DNA of 51,033 bases from an uncultured Colwellia sp. (GTDB taxonomy: Bacteria; Pseudomonadota; Gammaproteobacteria; Enterobacterales; Alteromonadaceae), in NCBI GenBank assembly GCA_913063325.1, contig CAJXYE010000031.1, forward strand, positions 1-51,033, written 5' to 3'. The notes beneath the pieces were generated by a model. That model saw only the letters and a list, made by a program, of their open reading frames with translations, was not told the origin of the DNA and did no database searches. A program made the position numbers and the translations under genes. This document shows, in pieces, positions 26,415 through 34,772 of this stretch (positions are counted from its first letter, which is position 1; each line of letters begins with the position of its first letter).

Positions 26415-28850
26415 CTATTCGTTCCTCAGTGCCTTAATTGGATCACTGGCGATGATCTTTTTAGCTGGGAAATAACAAGCAGCTAAAGCAATGGCAATTA
26501 ATGCCAATAGACTGGTCGATATCATCAGTAAGTCAAAACTCAGCCATTGATTAATATGTTGCTGTGCGAAACTATAAAGTATCACAGCTAATACCAGACT
26601 TAAGCCAAAACCTGCCGCAATCGGTGTAAATGATTCAGTAATAAACTCAACTAAAATACGTTTGCTCTTTGCCCCAAGTGACATGCGTATACCTAATTCA
26701 TAACGGCGCATCTGACTGTTATAGCTAATAACACCATAAATACCTATCGCCGCTAAGAGTAAAGCAAAAACACCTAAAACTAAACTTAACCACAAGGTGA
26801 GTTTCTTTTGATAAACCAATTGCTCATGAATATCTGAAACTGAAGTAAATTGCCATACTTTGATATCAGCAAAGTGTGCATCAAGTAAACGTAGAATGTC
26901 ACTCTTCGCTAAAACATGACCATTTTGCATTCTAATAACAAAATTTGTCCGAGAGCTAGAAAAGTACATCATCGCCCCCTGAGTTCTTTCATGATTATAA
27001 GGGTTATAAACATCACTAACTACGCCAATCACTGTCCAGGTATCACCACCGGCGGAGTAGACAGCCTTGCCGATAAGGTCTTCAATTTTCCCCTTACCAT
27101 CACCTGTGTCAGAAATCACCTGTGTTGCAGCAGTTTTACTTAATACTATATTGTCGCTATCGTCTCTGACGTCTTGTTGATTATAGCTGCGGCCAGCCAG
27201 TACTTTTAAACCAACGGTATTAAAATAATTGTCATCAATCATGACAAAAGAGAAGTGTCCTAACTTAACATTGTCACTATTAAATAGTCCGGTATTATTA
27301 CTGCCACGCCTGATAGGTGGACTACTGGCGCCTGATATATCTGCTACGTTATCCATTGTTTGTAGCTGTGCCAGTAAATCACGAGAAAGTTGTTCTTTAC
27401 TCTCCTTTTGTGAGTAACCTTCACCAATATCTAATTTCAGATTGTATAAATTTTCATCATCAAACCCGAGCGGGTGATTTAATACGTTAAGAGCATTACT
27501 CATCACTAAACTGGTCACTAATAACAATAGCGTTGCTAAGCATATTTGACTGGCGACAAGTGCATTACGTACCTTAGCGTTAACTTGGGCACCTGTACCT
27601 TTGCCACTTGATTGTAATTGTGAGATTAGTTGTTTGTGGTTAATGAGTTTTAAAGTAATAAGTGAAAAAATCAGCGATAATATCAGTGTTAATAAACAAG
27701 CAAAAACAACAGCGGTTAAGTCTAATGAGAGTTCGGATAATCGTGGTAGTGCATGGCTTGCAACACTGCGCAATAATTCAATGCTCCAGCCAGCAATAAT
27801 TAAGCCAATCACCATAGAAACAGTACATAGCAATAGACTTTCTAACCAAATAGTGAAAAAGAGGTGTTTGAGTTTTGCGCCTAGGGTTGCTTGAATAACT
27901 AAGGCACGTTGCCTTTGTGCCGCTCTTGAAAAGAATAGGTTAACAATATTGGCACAAGCAATAAGTAGTAATACCCCTGCACCCAGCAAAATCAATAACG
28001 CGATATACTTATTGTCGCCAATGATGGCACTTTGTAAGTCTTGAAATTGGGCAATAATTGCTTGATGTTTAGCAGTACCAACACGACCATTTTGCTGAAA
28101 TATAGGGTCAACAAGGCTATTAAATTCATCACTTACTTGAGCAATTGTTGTTGCTGGAAGCAATTTCCCTATCGCAGCTGTTTGGCTGTAAACATAGTTC
28201 CATGTTTCTTCATCCTGACCATGAAAATCCCATGGTAACCAAATTTTTGAATTAGCATCATCAGCAAAGTTTCCGGGCTCAGAGAAGCTTGATGCTACAA
28301 CACCGACTATTTTATATTGTTGCTCACCTAAGATAATATTTTGACCAATAACATTAACATCTGCACTATATTGTTCACGCCATAATTGTTCACTAATTAA
28401 GGCGCTGGCCTTATTGTTATCAATGTTCTCTTGTTTGGTAAAACTGCGACCCATAAGGATAGGGGTACCCAGTAAGTCAAAATATTCAGGGGTAACATAA
28501 CTAAGCTCTGTTAATGGTTTATCGCGTAAGCTTGCTAATATGGCACTATCACGAAAAACTAACGCCATGCTCTCTAAGCTTTTTTGCTTTTGATACATTA
28601 ACTTTTGTGCAACAAAATATTGTGAGCCAGAAAACTTTCTATCGCCTTCTTGTAACTCTTGTTCCATTAATATTAAGTTTTTAGCATCAGGATAAGGAAG
28701 TGCTTTAAACATTAAGAGATGGTTAAGGCTAAAAGCGGCCAATAAAACGCCTAGGGTGAGTGACAAGGTAAAAACAGTAGTTAAAACAAAACCTGGTACA
28801 CGCGACAAACTAGCTGCGGTTGTTTTTATTTCGTTGATTAACAATCTCAT
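26415..28850 (-). CDS. MacB/FtsX-type ABC exporter permease of module 2
   Basis: This 811-residue protein has the duplicated architecture of FtsX-like exporters, closest in style to the 'ADOP' permeases. It has an N-terminal helix after RVPGFVLTTVFTLSLTLGVLL, a large periplasmic MacB_PCD domain (about 45-265), three helices with the coupling segment SRAAQRQRALVIQATLGAKLKHL, a second periplasmic domain and a last helix block with MRRYELGIRMSLGAKSKRI, ending in ASDPIKALRNE. It differs clearly from the module 1 permease. It overlaps the ATPase gene by 4 bp (ATGA), so the two are coupled. Probable substrate: a peptide, lipid or toxic compound in the periplasm. Confidence 0.93.
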   Translation of the reverse strand: MRLLINEIKTTAASLSRVPGFVLTTVFTLSLTLGVLLAAFSLNHLLMFKALPYPDAKNLILMEQELQEGDRKFSGSQYFVAQKLMYQKQKSLESMALVFRDSAILASLRDKPLTELSYVTPEYFDLLGTPILMGRSFTKQENIDNNKASALISEQLWREQYSADVNVIGQNIILGEQQYKIVGVVASSFSEPGNFADDANSKIWLPWDFHGQDEETWNYVYSQTAAIGKLLPATTIAQVSDEFNSLVDPIFQQNGRVGTAKHQAIIAQFQDLQSAIIGDNKYIALLILLGAGVLLLIACANIVNLFFSRAAQRQRALVIQATLGAKLKHLFFTIWLESLLLCTVSMVIGLIIAGWSIELLRSVASHALPRLSELSLDLTAVVFACLLTLILSLIFSLITLKLINHKQLISQLQSSGKGTGAQVNAKVRNALVASQICLATLLLLVTSLVMSNALNVLNHPLGFDDENLYNLKLDIGEGYSQKESKEQLSRDLLAQLQTMDNVADISGASSPPIRRGSNNTGLFNSDNVKLGHFSFVMIDDNYFNTVGLKVLAGRSYNQQDVRDDSDNIVLSKTAATQVISDTGDGKGKIEDLIGKAVYSAGGDTWTVIGVVSDVYNPYNHERTQGAMMYFSSSRTNFVIRMQNGHVLAKSDILRLLDAHFADIKVWQFTSVSDIHEQLVYQKKLTLWLSLVLGVFALLLAAIGIYGVISYNSQMRRYELGIRMSLGAKSKRILVEFITESFTPIAAGFGLSLVLAVILYSFAQQHINQWLSFDLLMISTSLLALIAIALAACYFPAKKIIASDPIKALRNE

Positions 28851-29578
28851 ACCGCCTCCTGCAATGCACTTGCCAATGCAATGTTATCTAAAATGATACC
28901 GTCTAATAAATTGAGTTTTATTTTGGCATGATCAGCATATCTAGGATCATGAGTAACCATGCAGATAGTGGTGCCTTCTCTATTTAAGTTATCTAATAAC
29001 GACATCACTAAATCGCCATTTTTAGAGTCTAAGTTACCTGTAGGTTCATCGACCAATAAAATACTAGGCTTGCCAACGAGCGCGCGAGCAATAGCTATAC
29101 GTTGCTGCTGACCACCTGAAAGTTGATTAGGTTTGTGTGAACAACGGTGCTGCATTTCTACTTTCTCAAGACTGCTCATCACTTGTTCATCAACTTCTTT
29201 TGCTGATAACTTTGGCTCACGATATTTAAGTGGCAGGGCTACATTGTCGTAAACACTTATTTCATCAATGAGATTAAACGCTTGGAAAATAAAACCGATA
29301 TGTAAATTTCTTATTTCAGCGCGATCGTCAGCCGTTAAGCTCGCAACTTCTTGGCCTTTAATTAAGTAACTGCCGCTTGTTGGTGTATCTAATAAACCTA
29401 ATAGTGATAACAGGGTTGATTTACCACAACCTGAAGGCCCAGAAATAGAAAGATAATCACCTTCATATATAGCCATGTTGATATCGCGCAGCGCATGAGT
29501 TTCCATATCTACTTTTGAGTAAACTTTTTGAATGTTTTTTAGTTCGATAAGTGCTTTTTTAGTTATGTGGTTGGTCAT
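28847..29578 (-). CDS. MacB/LolD-type ABC ATPase of exporter module 2
   Basis: The protein has 243 residues. Walker A is GPSGCGKST (about residues 45-53), with Q-loop FIFQAFNLIDEIS, signature LSGGQQQRIAIARA, Walker B SILLVDEPTGNLDS and switch His in MVTHDPRY. It belongs to the same class as the module 1 ATPase but differs in sequence throughout. The RBS AAGGAC precedes the ATG. It follows the adaptor gene after 52 bp and overlaps the permease by 4 bp. Confidence 0.95.
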   Translation of the reverse strand: MTNHITKKALIELKNIQKVYSKVDMETHALRDINMAIYEGDYLSISGPSGCGKSTLLSLLGLLDTPTSGSYLIKGQEVASLTADDRAEIRNLHIGFIFQAFNLIDEISVYDNVALPLKYREPKLSAKEVDEQVMSSLEKVEMQHRCSHKPNQLSGGQQQRIAIARALVGKPSILLVDEPTGNLDSKNGDLVMSLLDNLNREGTTICMVTHDPRYADHAKIKLNLLDGIILDNIALASALQEAV

Positions 29579-29630
29579 AATGCTGTCCTTGTTAATTATT
29601 TACGAATAAGTGAGTACTAATAAATAGCAA

Positions 29631-30878
29631 CTAATCAGTTATTGTTAGGGTATGGTTTGGTGACCAGCTAGAAGTATCTGACACAATAAATTGTTCACCT
29701 TCGCTAGCACCTGAGAGTAATTCGATGTTATTACCAATAACGCGACCAAACTTCATGGTGCGTAATGTTGCGGTTTGTTGGTCGGCAAGTAAAGTAAAAA
29801 GCTGTTTGCTTGAGTTCGCTTTTACCCCAATTGGGTGTTTCACATAAAGGGCATTACTAATTACGCCGATTTTAACCTTGCCCTCTACCTTCAATTCAGG
29901 TCTAGCGTTAACTGGCAGGGCATCAGTAATATCTATGTCGATAAGCACGCTACCGTTAGTGATCACCGGATCTATACGGTTTACTACGCCTCTGACTATA
30001 GCGCTACGGGTATTTATTTCGGCTTGATGACCAATGGCAATATCTTGCGCGTCTTGTTGCGGAATCTTCAGTTGCGCTATCATGGTTTTATTACTTGCTA
30101 CTAATGCCAGCTGCTCACCGGCTGCGACACTTTGTCCTAAGGTAACGGGCATTGATTGTAAAACCCCTTCAATATCCGCATGAATCACTAAACCTGCTTG
30201 TAATGATTGTTTTAAGGCTAAGTTGGCATCAAGTTGTTTGGCAAACTGCCCTTGTATAGCAATTTTTTCTTGGTGAGCACTTCTTAAATGCGCTAATCGT
30301 TGTTGCTCAATAGTAAGTTGCTCTGCCAATTGTGTTGCAGCCAATTCGGAGCGTTTAAAGTCGATAGATGACACTATGCCTTTTTTCGCTAAGCTAGCTT
30401 GCGCTTCAACCTTTAGCTCAGCTGCGGCTAGGTTTGATTTTATTTGCACTAAAATGGCTTGATGCGCTAAGTAGTCACTCTTTTGATTAATAATCAATTC
30501 ACGTAAACTAGCGTGGTGTCTGGCAAGTTCCATTTGTGCACTGTTCACTTGCAGTAATAAATCAGGATTACTTAATTTCATAATGACAGTCTCCGGCGTT
30601 ACTTGTGTACCAGGTAGCACCAAAATTTCTTCTACGGTTGCTCTTGTTGGTGCAGTTAATAAACGTTTATGTTTAGAAATTAACTTACCAAACCCTGATA
30701 TGGTAAAAGGTAAATCACTTTGTTGCACTGCTGCTAGTCTCAATTCACTGCGCGATACCTTGGTATCTGAACTGGCTTGAGTTAACTGCCAAGCACTAAA
30801 CATTAGCGCGCCAACAATAAGTGCTGCAGGTTTTATCCATGAGCGTTTTTTAACTGTGCTGGTCTTTGGAATATCCAT
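29631..30878 (-). CDS. HlyD/MacA-type periplasmic adaptor of exporter module 2
   Basis: This membrane-fusion protein has about 415 residues. The ATG at 30878 has GGAGAT seven bases upstream; ATGs at 30899 and 30893 lack an SD but remain possible. There is one N-terminal membrane anchor (IKPAALIVGALMFSAWQLT), a lipoyl half-motif (APTRATVEEILVLPGTQVTPETVIMKLSNP), a long coiled coil (about residues 120-225), the second lipoyl half (IHADIEGVLQSMPVTLGQSVAAGEQL) and beta-barrel. It is the first gene of the module 2 operon, 79 bp downstream of a near-consensus sigma-54 promoter. A TolC-like partner is not encoded here. Confidence 0.9.
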   Translation of the reverse strand: MDIPKTSTVKKRSWIKPAALIVGALMFSAWQLTQASSDTKVSRSELRLAAVQQSDLPFTISGFGKLISKHKRLLTAPTRATVEEILVLPGTQVTPETVIMKLSNPDLLLQVNSAQMELARHHASLRELIINQKSDYLAHQAILVQIKSNLAAAELKVEAQASLAKKGIVSSIDFKRSELAATQLAEQLTIEQQRLAHLRSAHQEKIAIQGQFAKQLDANLALKQSLQAGLVIHADIEGVLQSMPVTLGQSVAAGEQLALVASNKTMIAQLKIPQQDAQDIAIGHQAEINTRSAIVRGVVNRIDPVITNGSVLIDIDITDALPVNARPELKVEGKVKIGVISNALYVKHPIGVKANSSKQLFTLLADQQTATLRTMKFGRVIGNNIELLSGASEGEQFIVSDTSSWSPNHTLTITD

Positions 30879-30956
30879 CTTGCTTATCTCCATGTTCATT
30901 TTTCATGTGAGCTAATAACTCATAAGGGAAAATTTTATTTAACTTAATCCTTGTAG

Positions 30957-30974
30957 AGCTAATAACGTGCCAAA
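30957..30974 (-). promoter_or_regulatory. Near-consensus sigma-54 promoter of the module 2 exporter operon
   Basis: On the minus strand the sequence reads TTTGGCAC, GTTAT, TAGCT: a perfect -24 box (TGGCAC), the correct 5-nt spacer, and a -12 box with its invariant GC (TAGCT for TTGCA). Transcription would begin near 30947. This agrees with the sigma-54 activator encoded at the other end of the module. Confidence 0.8.
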
Positions 30975-31081
30975 TATTTAATTGATTGATTTAAAAGGGG
31001 ATAGTGTTTTGTTGATGTTTATTGGGGGCTTAGGCCTTACCGAAAAAGGGAAGGCTTTCTGAAAAACGTGAAAAGTGGGGG

Positions 31082-31129
31082 AATCACAATGATGCGTGAT
31101 TATTTCTCCCGTTTCTATGGCAATAGAAA
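31082..31129. promoter_or_regulatory. Inverted repeats upstream of the module 2 promoter, candidate enhancer site
   Basis: AATCAC (31082-31087) pairs with GTGATT (31096-31101), and TTTCTAT (31112-31118) with ATAGAAA (31123-31129). They lie about 135-180 bp upstream of the predicted transcription start, the usual distance for an NtrC-type enhancer. They do not resemble the module 1 repeat. Confidence 0.4.
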
Positions 31130-31194
31130 TGTGAGATATTAAAGCCTGAATAATTAATACCTCACTCAATAAGTGGGTAATTTAAGGAAATAAA

Positions 31195-31722
31195 GTGCAA
31201 CTTACCGCAACAAGAATAAAATTAACTGCCTTTGATCATTCAGACAAAGATCTTTTTATTGAGTTATCTATGTCTGCACAAATGATGGAGCATGTTTACA
31301 GCCCTTTTACTTATGAGGAAGCGCTTGCGGCTTTCGAGGCTAAGTCACAACCTTGGACTGTTGAAAGTGATGCTTGGTTTTCTTTGGGCATCACAGAAAT
31401 AGTTAGCGGTGAAAAACTTGGCAGCATTGGTATTAAAATTGTGAATCATGAGGCTAAAATTGCCGAAGTAGGTTTTATGATGAAACCAAGTGCGCAGGGG
31501 AAAGGCTATGCCAGTGAAGCATTAAGCTTGTTAAAAAGTTATGCCCTTGAAGAGCTGAGACTGAATAAGTTAAGTGCAATTTGCACGGTCCACAATGCAG
31601 GGTCATATAAGCTATTGGAGAAGTTAGGTTTTGAGCGTGAAGGCTGCTTACGTCAAAATACCCTTATCAATAATAAGCTGGTTGATGATTATGTTTATGG
31701 ACTGTGTTTGCGTAGTTTTTGA
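31195..31722 (+). CDS. GNAT N-acetyltransferase, RimJ/RimL-like
   Basis: The protein has 175 residues with a GTG start after TTAAGGAAATAAA. It has the GNAT fold: LTAFDHSDKDLFIELS at the N-terminus, the beta strand EVGFMMKPSAQGKGYASEAL with the acetyl-CoA pyrophosphate loop Q-x-x-G-x-A, then INNKLVDDYVYGL at the end. The pattern is that of RimJ/RimL-type enzymes that acetylate protein N-termini, amino sugars or small amines. It is convergent with the AraC gene, with stop codons 17 bp apart. Confidence 0.88.
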   Translation: MQLTATRIKLTAFDHSDKDLFIELSMSAQMMEHVYSPFTYEEALAAFEAKSQPWTVESDAWFSLGITEIVSGEKLGSIGIKIVNHEAKIAEVGFMMKPSAQGKGYASEALSLLKSYALEELRLNKLSAICTVHNAGSYKLLEKLGFEREGCLRQNTLINNKLVDDYVYGLCLRSF

Positions 31723-31739
31723 TAACTTAGCGGACAGTT

Positions 31740-32588
31740 TCAACAATTAGCATCGCTGTCATTTTTGTTGCTAATCACATTAGTAAGAGTAGTGCTATCA
31801 ATATTCGCCTTGTCGTCAGTCACCTTTTGAGAATATTGCTTGGGCGTAATTCTAGCAATGAACCTAAACTCTCTGGTCATATGCGCTTGATCTGAAAAAC
31901 CTATATTTAGCGCTAAGTCAGCTAACTCTGTTGTGGGGTTAATTTTCAATAGCTTTAGTGCTGCTTTTACTCGCGATATTCTTTGATAATACTTGGGTGT
32001 CATATCAAGCCATTTTTGAAACTGTCGTTCAATTTGTCGCTGACTTAACGGTACCTGTGCACTTAATTCTCCGGGTGAACGTTTGTTTTCTAATGCCTGT
32101 AACGCAGAAGCTAGTGGAGCAGGGATGTTATCAACAGATGATAATATCTTCTGTAACCATCGATAAAGTACGACAATACGGGCGTAATGTCCTGGTACTT
32201 TTTTGAGCTGCTCGGCAAGGTGATCAAACGCGAGTACATTGTCTTGGGTTTGCACAATGCTTGTCGCTTGCTGATAAATAGCGCCTAAAATGGCAAAACT
32301 CATGGCGGGATGAAAACGAACGCCAACAACCATGGCACCGGGTGACAAAGTGATTACTTGTGCTTTTTTACTGACGGGTTGGAATACAGCACCCATAGAA
32401 AATGGCGTGCCATTTAACTGTATGGTTCCACCTAGATTAAACATTATTCCGCTGCAGGCATCGCTGTGTAGCCATCGTTTTATATTATTTTGATTGTGTG
32501 ATGCAACAGATGTTGACCACACGCCTTGTACCATAGTGGCTAAGCGTGCCTTGGGTTGAAATAGTTTAAAGTCTAAATATTCAGGCAC
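31740..32588 (-). CDS. AraC-family regulator with DUF6597-like N-terminal domain
   Basis: This 282-residue protein begins with GTG, with AAAGGA about 12 bases upstream. The N-terminal domain (MVQGVWSTS..., MFNLGGTIQL, GVRFHPAMSFAILG) is the type seen in many uncharacterised AraC regulators. The C-terminal HTH pair is LSAQVPLSQRQIERQFQKWLDMTPKYYQRISR and LADLALNIGFSDQAHMTREFRFIARITPKQY. It is followed on the same strand, about 50 bp upstream in gene order, by the AhpD-like and TetR genes. Its ligand is unknown. Confidence 0.88.
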   Translation of the reverse strand: MPEYLDFKLFQPKARLATMVQGVWSTSVASHNQNNIKRWLHSDACSGIMFNLGGTIQLNGTPFSMGAVFQPVSKKAQVITLSPGAMVVGVRFHPAMSFAILGAIYQQATSIVQTQDNVLAFDHLAEQLKKVPGHYARIVVLYRWLQKILSSVDNIPAPLASALQALENKRSPGELSAQVPLSQRQIERQFQKWLDMTPKYYQRISRVKAALKLLKINPTTELADLALNIGFSDQAHMTREFRFIARITPKQYSQKVTDDKANIDSTTLTNVISNKNDSDANC

Positions 32589-32634
32589 GCTAGCTAAAAT
32601 CCTTTAATTAACTGCTTTGTAAATGAGAATAAGA

Positions 32635-33084
32635 TTAATTTTTATCGAAACTACCTACCACAGGTTTAAATGCCTTACTTAAGCGGTTCCAGCTATTAAT
32701 GGCATTAATAGCTATGGTTAAATCAACTAAGGTCTTTTCACCAAAGGTTTGTAAGGCTTTTTGGTAGTCTTCATCTGATATTGCTTGAGCTGAAACGATA
32801 AACTCAGCCCACTGTAATGCTTTTTGTTCATGTTTTGAATAACAAGGCATGTCTCGCCAAGCATTTAAACCATATATTCGCTCAATACTCTCGCCAAGCT
32901 TTAAAGCATCTTTACTGTGCATATCAATACAAAATGCACATTGGTTAATTTGAGATACTCTAATTTTAACTAGCTCAAATAGTCGCTTGTTCTCTTTAAA
33001 TGCATCATCAAGATAATGCTCTTGATTAAGTAAAATATCCATCGCTTTAGGCGATGTAGCAAAGTAATTTAATCGGTTAGTCAT
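32635..33084 (-). CDS. AhpD/carboxymuconolactone decarboxylase-like protein
   Basis: The 149-residue, all-helical protein has the AhpD-type redox motif CAFCIDMHSKDA (Cys49, Cys52, His56). This motif marks alkylhydroperoxidase-like peroxidatic activity in the CMD family. WAEFIVSAQAISDEDYQKAL is typical of the subgroup that often lies near TetR regulators. It lies 50 bp downstream of the TetR gene on the same strand and is probably co-transcribed. A role in peroxide or electrophile detoxification is likely but not shown. Confidence 0.9.
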   Translation of the reverse strand: MTNRLNYFATSPKAMDILLNQEHYLDDAFKENKRLFELVKIRVSQINQCAFCIDMHSKDALKLGESIERIYGLNAWRDMPCYSKHEQKALQWAEFIVSAQAISDEDYQKALQTFGEKTLVDLTIAINAINSWNRLSKAFKPVVGSFDKN

Positions 33085-33133
33085 TGTCTTATCCCTTATA
33101 AAAAATCAAAGCATAAGTAATTGTTCAAAACGA

Positions 33134-33751
33134 TTATTGAAGATTTTCGACATCTTGAGAAAGCTGACCGATAGCAATCCTAATTGTTGACGTTAACGCC
33201 GCCATATCACTGCCATTTCTTGCCGCAACGGCCAAACCAAATTGTAATGTTAATAAGTAATTTGCCATCGCTTTTGTATCAAGTTTTTCATTTGCATTAC
33301 CGAGCTGCTTTTCTTGCTCAAAAAAGTCAGTTAAAAATAAAAGCGTTTGCTGATTAATCTCTTTAATTTCTTTAACGCTACTCTCAGGTAAACGCGACCC
33401 GGCAACTTCAGATGTACTTATACAAACAAAACAGCCTTTAGGTAACTCTTGGTCGGTCAACATTTCAGCGATTGATAATAGGTAGTTTTTAACTCGCTGA
33501 TATAAAGACTGCTCTCTTAACAAAAGATATTCTGAGTGAGCTAAGCCATGCTTAGTCAGATACATGGTAAGGGACTGATTAAATAAAGTTTCTTTGTTGC
33601 CGAACGCAGCATAAAGGCTGGGTTTATTAATGTCCATTGCCGTTGTTAAGTCGGTTAAAGAAGTACCTGGATAGCCGTTTTTCCAAAAGACTAACATAGC
33701 TTTTTCCAGCGCATCTTCTTTATCAAATCCGCGATGACGTCCTGCTGCCAT
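33134..33751 (-). CDS. TetR-family repressor
   Basis: This protein has 205 residues from the ATG at 33751, chosen because GGAG lies eight bases upstream; the ATG 15 bp earlier has no SD. N-terminal helix-turn-helix: DALEKAMLVFWKNGYPGTSLTDLTTAMDINKPSLYAAFGNKETLF. The longer C-terminal part resembles the TetR_C-type ligand domain (KGCFVCISTSEVAG...). It is divergent from the SDR gene over two palindromes, GTACCGATAGGTAT and GTACCGATCGGTAC, its probable operators, so it likely represses both itself and the SDR. Confidence 0.9.
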   Translation of the reverse strand: MAAGRHRGFDKEDALEKAMLVFWKNGYPGTSLTDLTTAMDINKPSLYAAFGNKETLFNQSLTMYLTKHGLAHSEYLLLREQSLYQRVKNYLLSIAEMLTDQELPKGCFVCISTSEVAGSRLPESSVKEIKEINQQTLLFLTDFFEQEKQLGNANEKLDTKAMANYLLTLQFGLAVAARNGSDMAALTSTIRIAIGQLSQDVENLQ

Positions 33752-33796
33752 AAGTACACTCCACATGATGGTAATTTAATTTATAGTTGTAATTGT

Positions 33797-33839
33797 GTAC
33801 CGATAGGTATAGATTGTCAATATTAGTACCGATCGGTAC
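33797..33839. promoter_or_regulatory. Two palindromic TetR operators between tetR and the SDR gene
   Basis: GTACCGATCGGTAC (33826-33839) is a perfect 14-bp palindrome. GTACCGATAGGTAT (33797-33810) is an imperfect copy 29 bp upstream. This doubled operator in a divergent TetR/target intergenic region is a common control layout. Confidence 0.75.
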
Positions 33840-33882
33840 AAAATTAATGTTCAAGTAAATTAACACTAAAAGGAAATTTTAA

Positions 33883-34638
33883 ATGAATGATTTAACGGGT
33901 AAAACAGCAGTAGTAACAGGCGGAAATAGTGGTATAGGTTATGCAACGGCAAAATACTTTAAAGCGGCGGGCGCTAAGGTAATTATCACAGGGAGGGATG
34001 CAGACAAAGTTGCTACAGCGGCATTTGAATTAGAGGTAACGGGCATCGTTGCCGATGCCCTTAATTTAACGGCAATAGATAAATTGGTTGCACAAGTAAA
34101 TAATGAATTTGGCAATATTGATATTCTATTTGTCAATGCAGGTATTTTTAGCCCTGCACCCATAGGCCATATTTCTGAGGAAATGTTCGATAACCAAATG
34201 GGTATAAACTTTAAAGGTGCGGTATTTAGCACTGAAAAGTTTTTACCTATTATCAATGACGGCGGCTCAATAATTAATCTGTCCTCTATTAACGCTTACA
34301 CAGGCATGCCAAATACTGCGATATATGCGGCATCAAAAGCAGCGTTAAACGCTTATACACGAACGGCGGCAACAGAATTAGCACCGCGAAATATACGGGT
34401 TAACTCTGTAAATCCTGGTCCTGTTGCAACGCCAATTTTTGGTAAAACGGGTATGCCAGAAGAGCAATTAAATGAATTTGCCGCAGCTATGCAGAATAGA
34501 ATTCCACTTAAACGTTTTGGGCAACCAGAAGACATTGCCAAATTGGTGACATTCTTAGCGTCTGACGATGCATCTTTCATTACCGGCTCTGAATATAATA
34601 TTGATGGTGGCATCAATGTAAACCCAATTTTGTCTTAA
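33883..34638 (+). CDS. Short-chain dehydrogenase/reductase (SDR, 3-oxoacyl-reductase-like)
   Basis: This 251-residue classical SDR has the cofactor motif TGGNSGIG (residues 12-19), NNAG-type strand (FVNAG near 90), active-site Ser in IINLSSIN, and YAASK near residue 150. The C-terminal NPGPVATPIFG and FITGSEYNIDGG are typical. The SD AAAGGAAAT precedes the ATG. The gene is divergent from the TetR gene and very likely repressed by it. It is followed by an azoreductase and dioxygenase-like gene, in keeping with a quinone or carbonyl detoxification locus. The substrate is not predictable from sequence. Confidence 0.92.
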   Translation: MNDLTGKTAVVTGGNSGIGYATAKYFKAAGAKVIITGRDADKVATAAFELEVTGIVADALNLTAIDKLVAQVNNEFGNIDILFVNAGIFSPAPIGHISEEMFDNQMGINFKGAVFSTEKFLPIINDGGSIINLSSINAYTGMPNTAIYAASKAALNAYTRTAATELAPRNIRVNSVNPGPVATPIFGKTGMPEEQLNEFAAAMQNRIPLKRFGQPEDIAKLVTFLASDDASFITGSEYNIDGGINVNPILS

Positions 34639-34653
34639 GGTAATCGAGCAAAG

Positions 34654-34740
34654 CACCTATTTCATTTACTTCATTTAGTTAAGTCGTTTAGTTAAGACGC
34701 TTAGTTAAGTTCAGTTAAGCGATAGGTGTTGTTTTTATTT
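34654..34740 (+). terminator. Long-loop terminator holding tandem 13-bp repeats
   Basis: CACCTAT (34654-34660) pairs with ATAGGTG (34722-34728), followed by TTGTTTTTATTT. The 61-nt loop contains 13-bp units (TTTAGTTAAGTCG, TTTAGTTAAGACG, CTTAGTTAAGTTC) at 34674-34712, plus a partial fourth. The loop probably grew by slippage. It ends just before the azoreductase gene, so transcription into it is expected to be reduced or independent. Confidence 0.5.
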
Positions 34741-34772
34741 AACATATTATCAATATAGAACGGGTGGGAAGT

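Noticed and set aside
8152..30899. Recent tandem duplication of one exporter operon
   Set aside because: Permease, adaptor and regulators differ in length, key motifs and gene order, so only an ancient shared type can be claimed.
30978..31169. 63-codon minus-strand frame in the module 2 promoter region
   Set aside because: It lies over the candidate enhancer repeats and has no RBS or domain; it is likely chance.
34674..34721. Possible CRISPR-like repeats
   Set aside because: The 13-bp units are contiguous with no spacers, and no cas genes are present.
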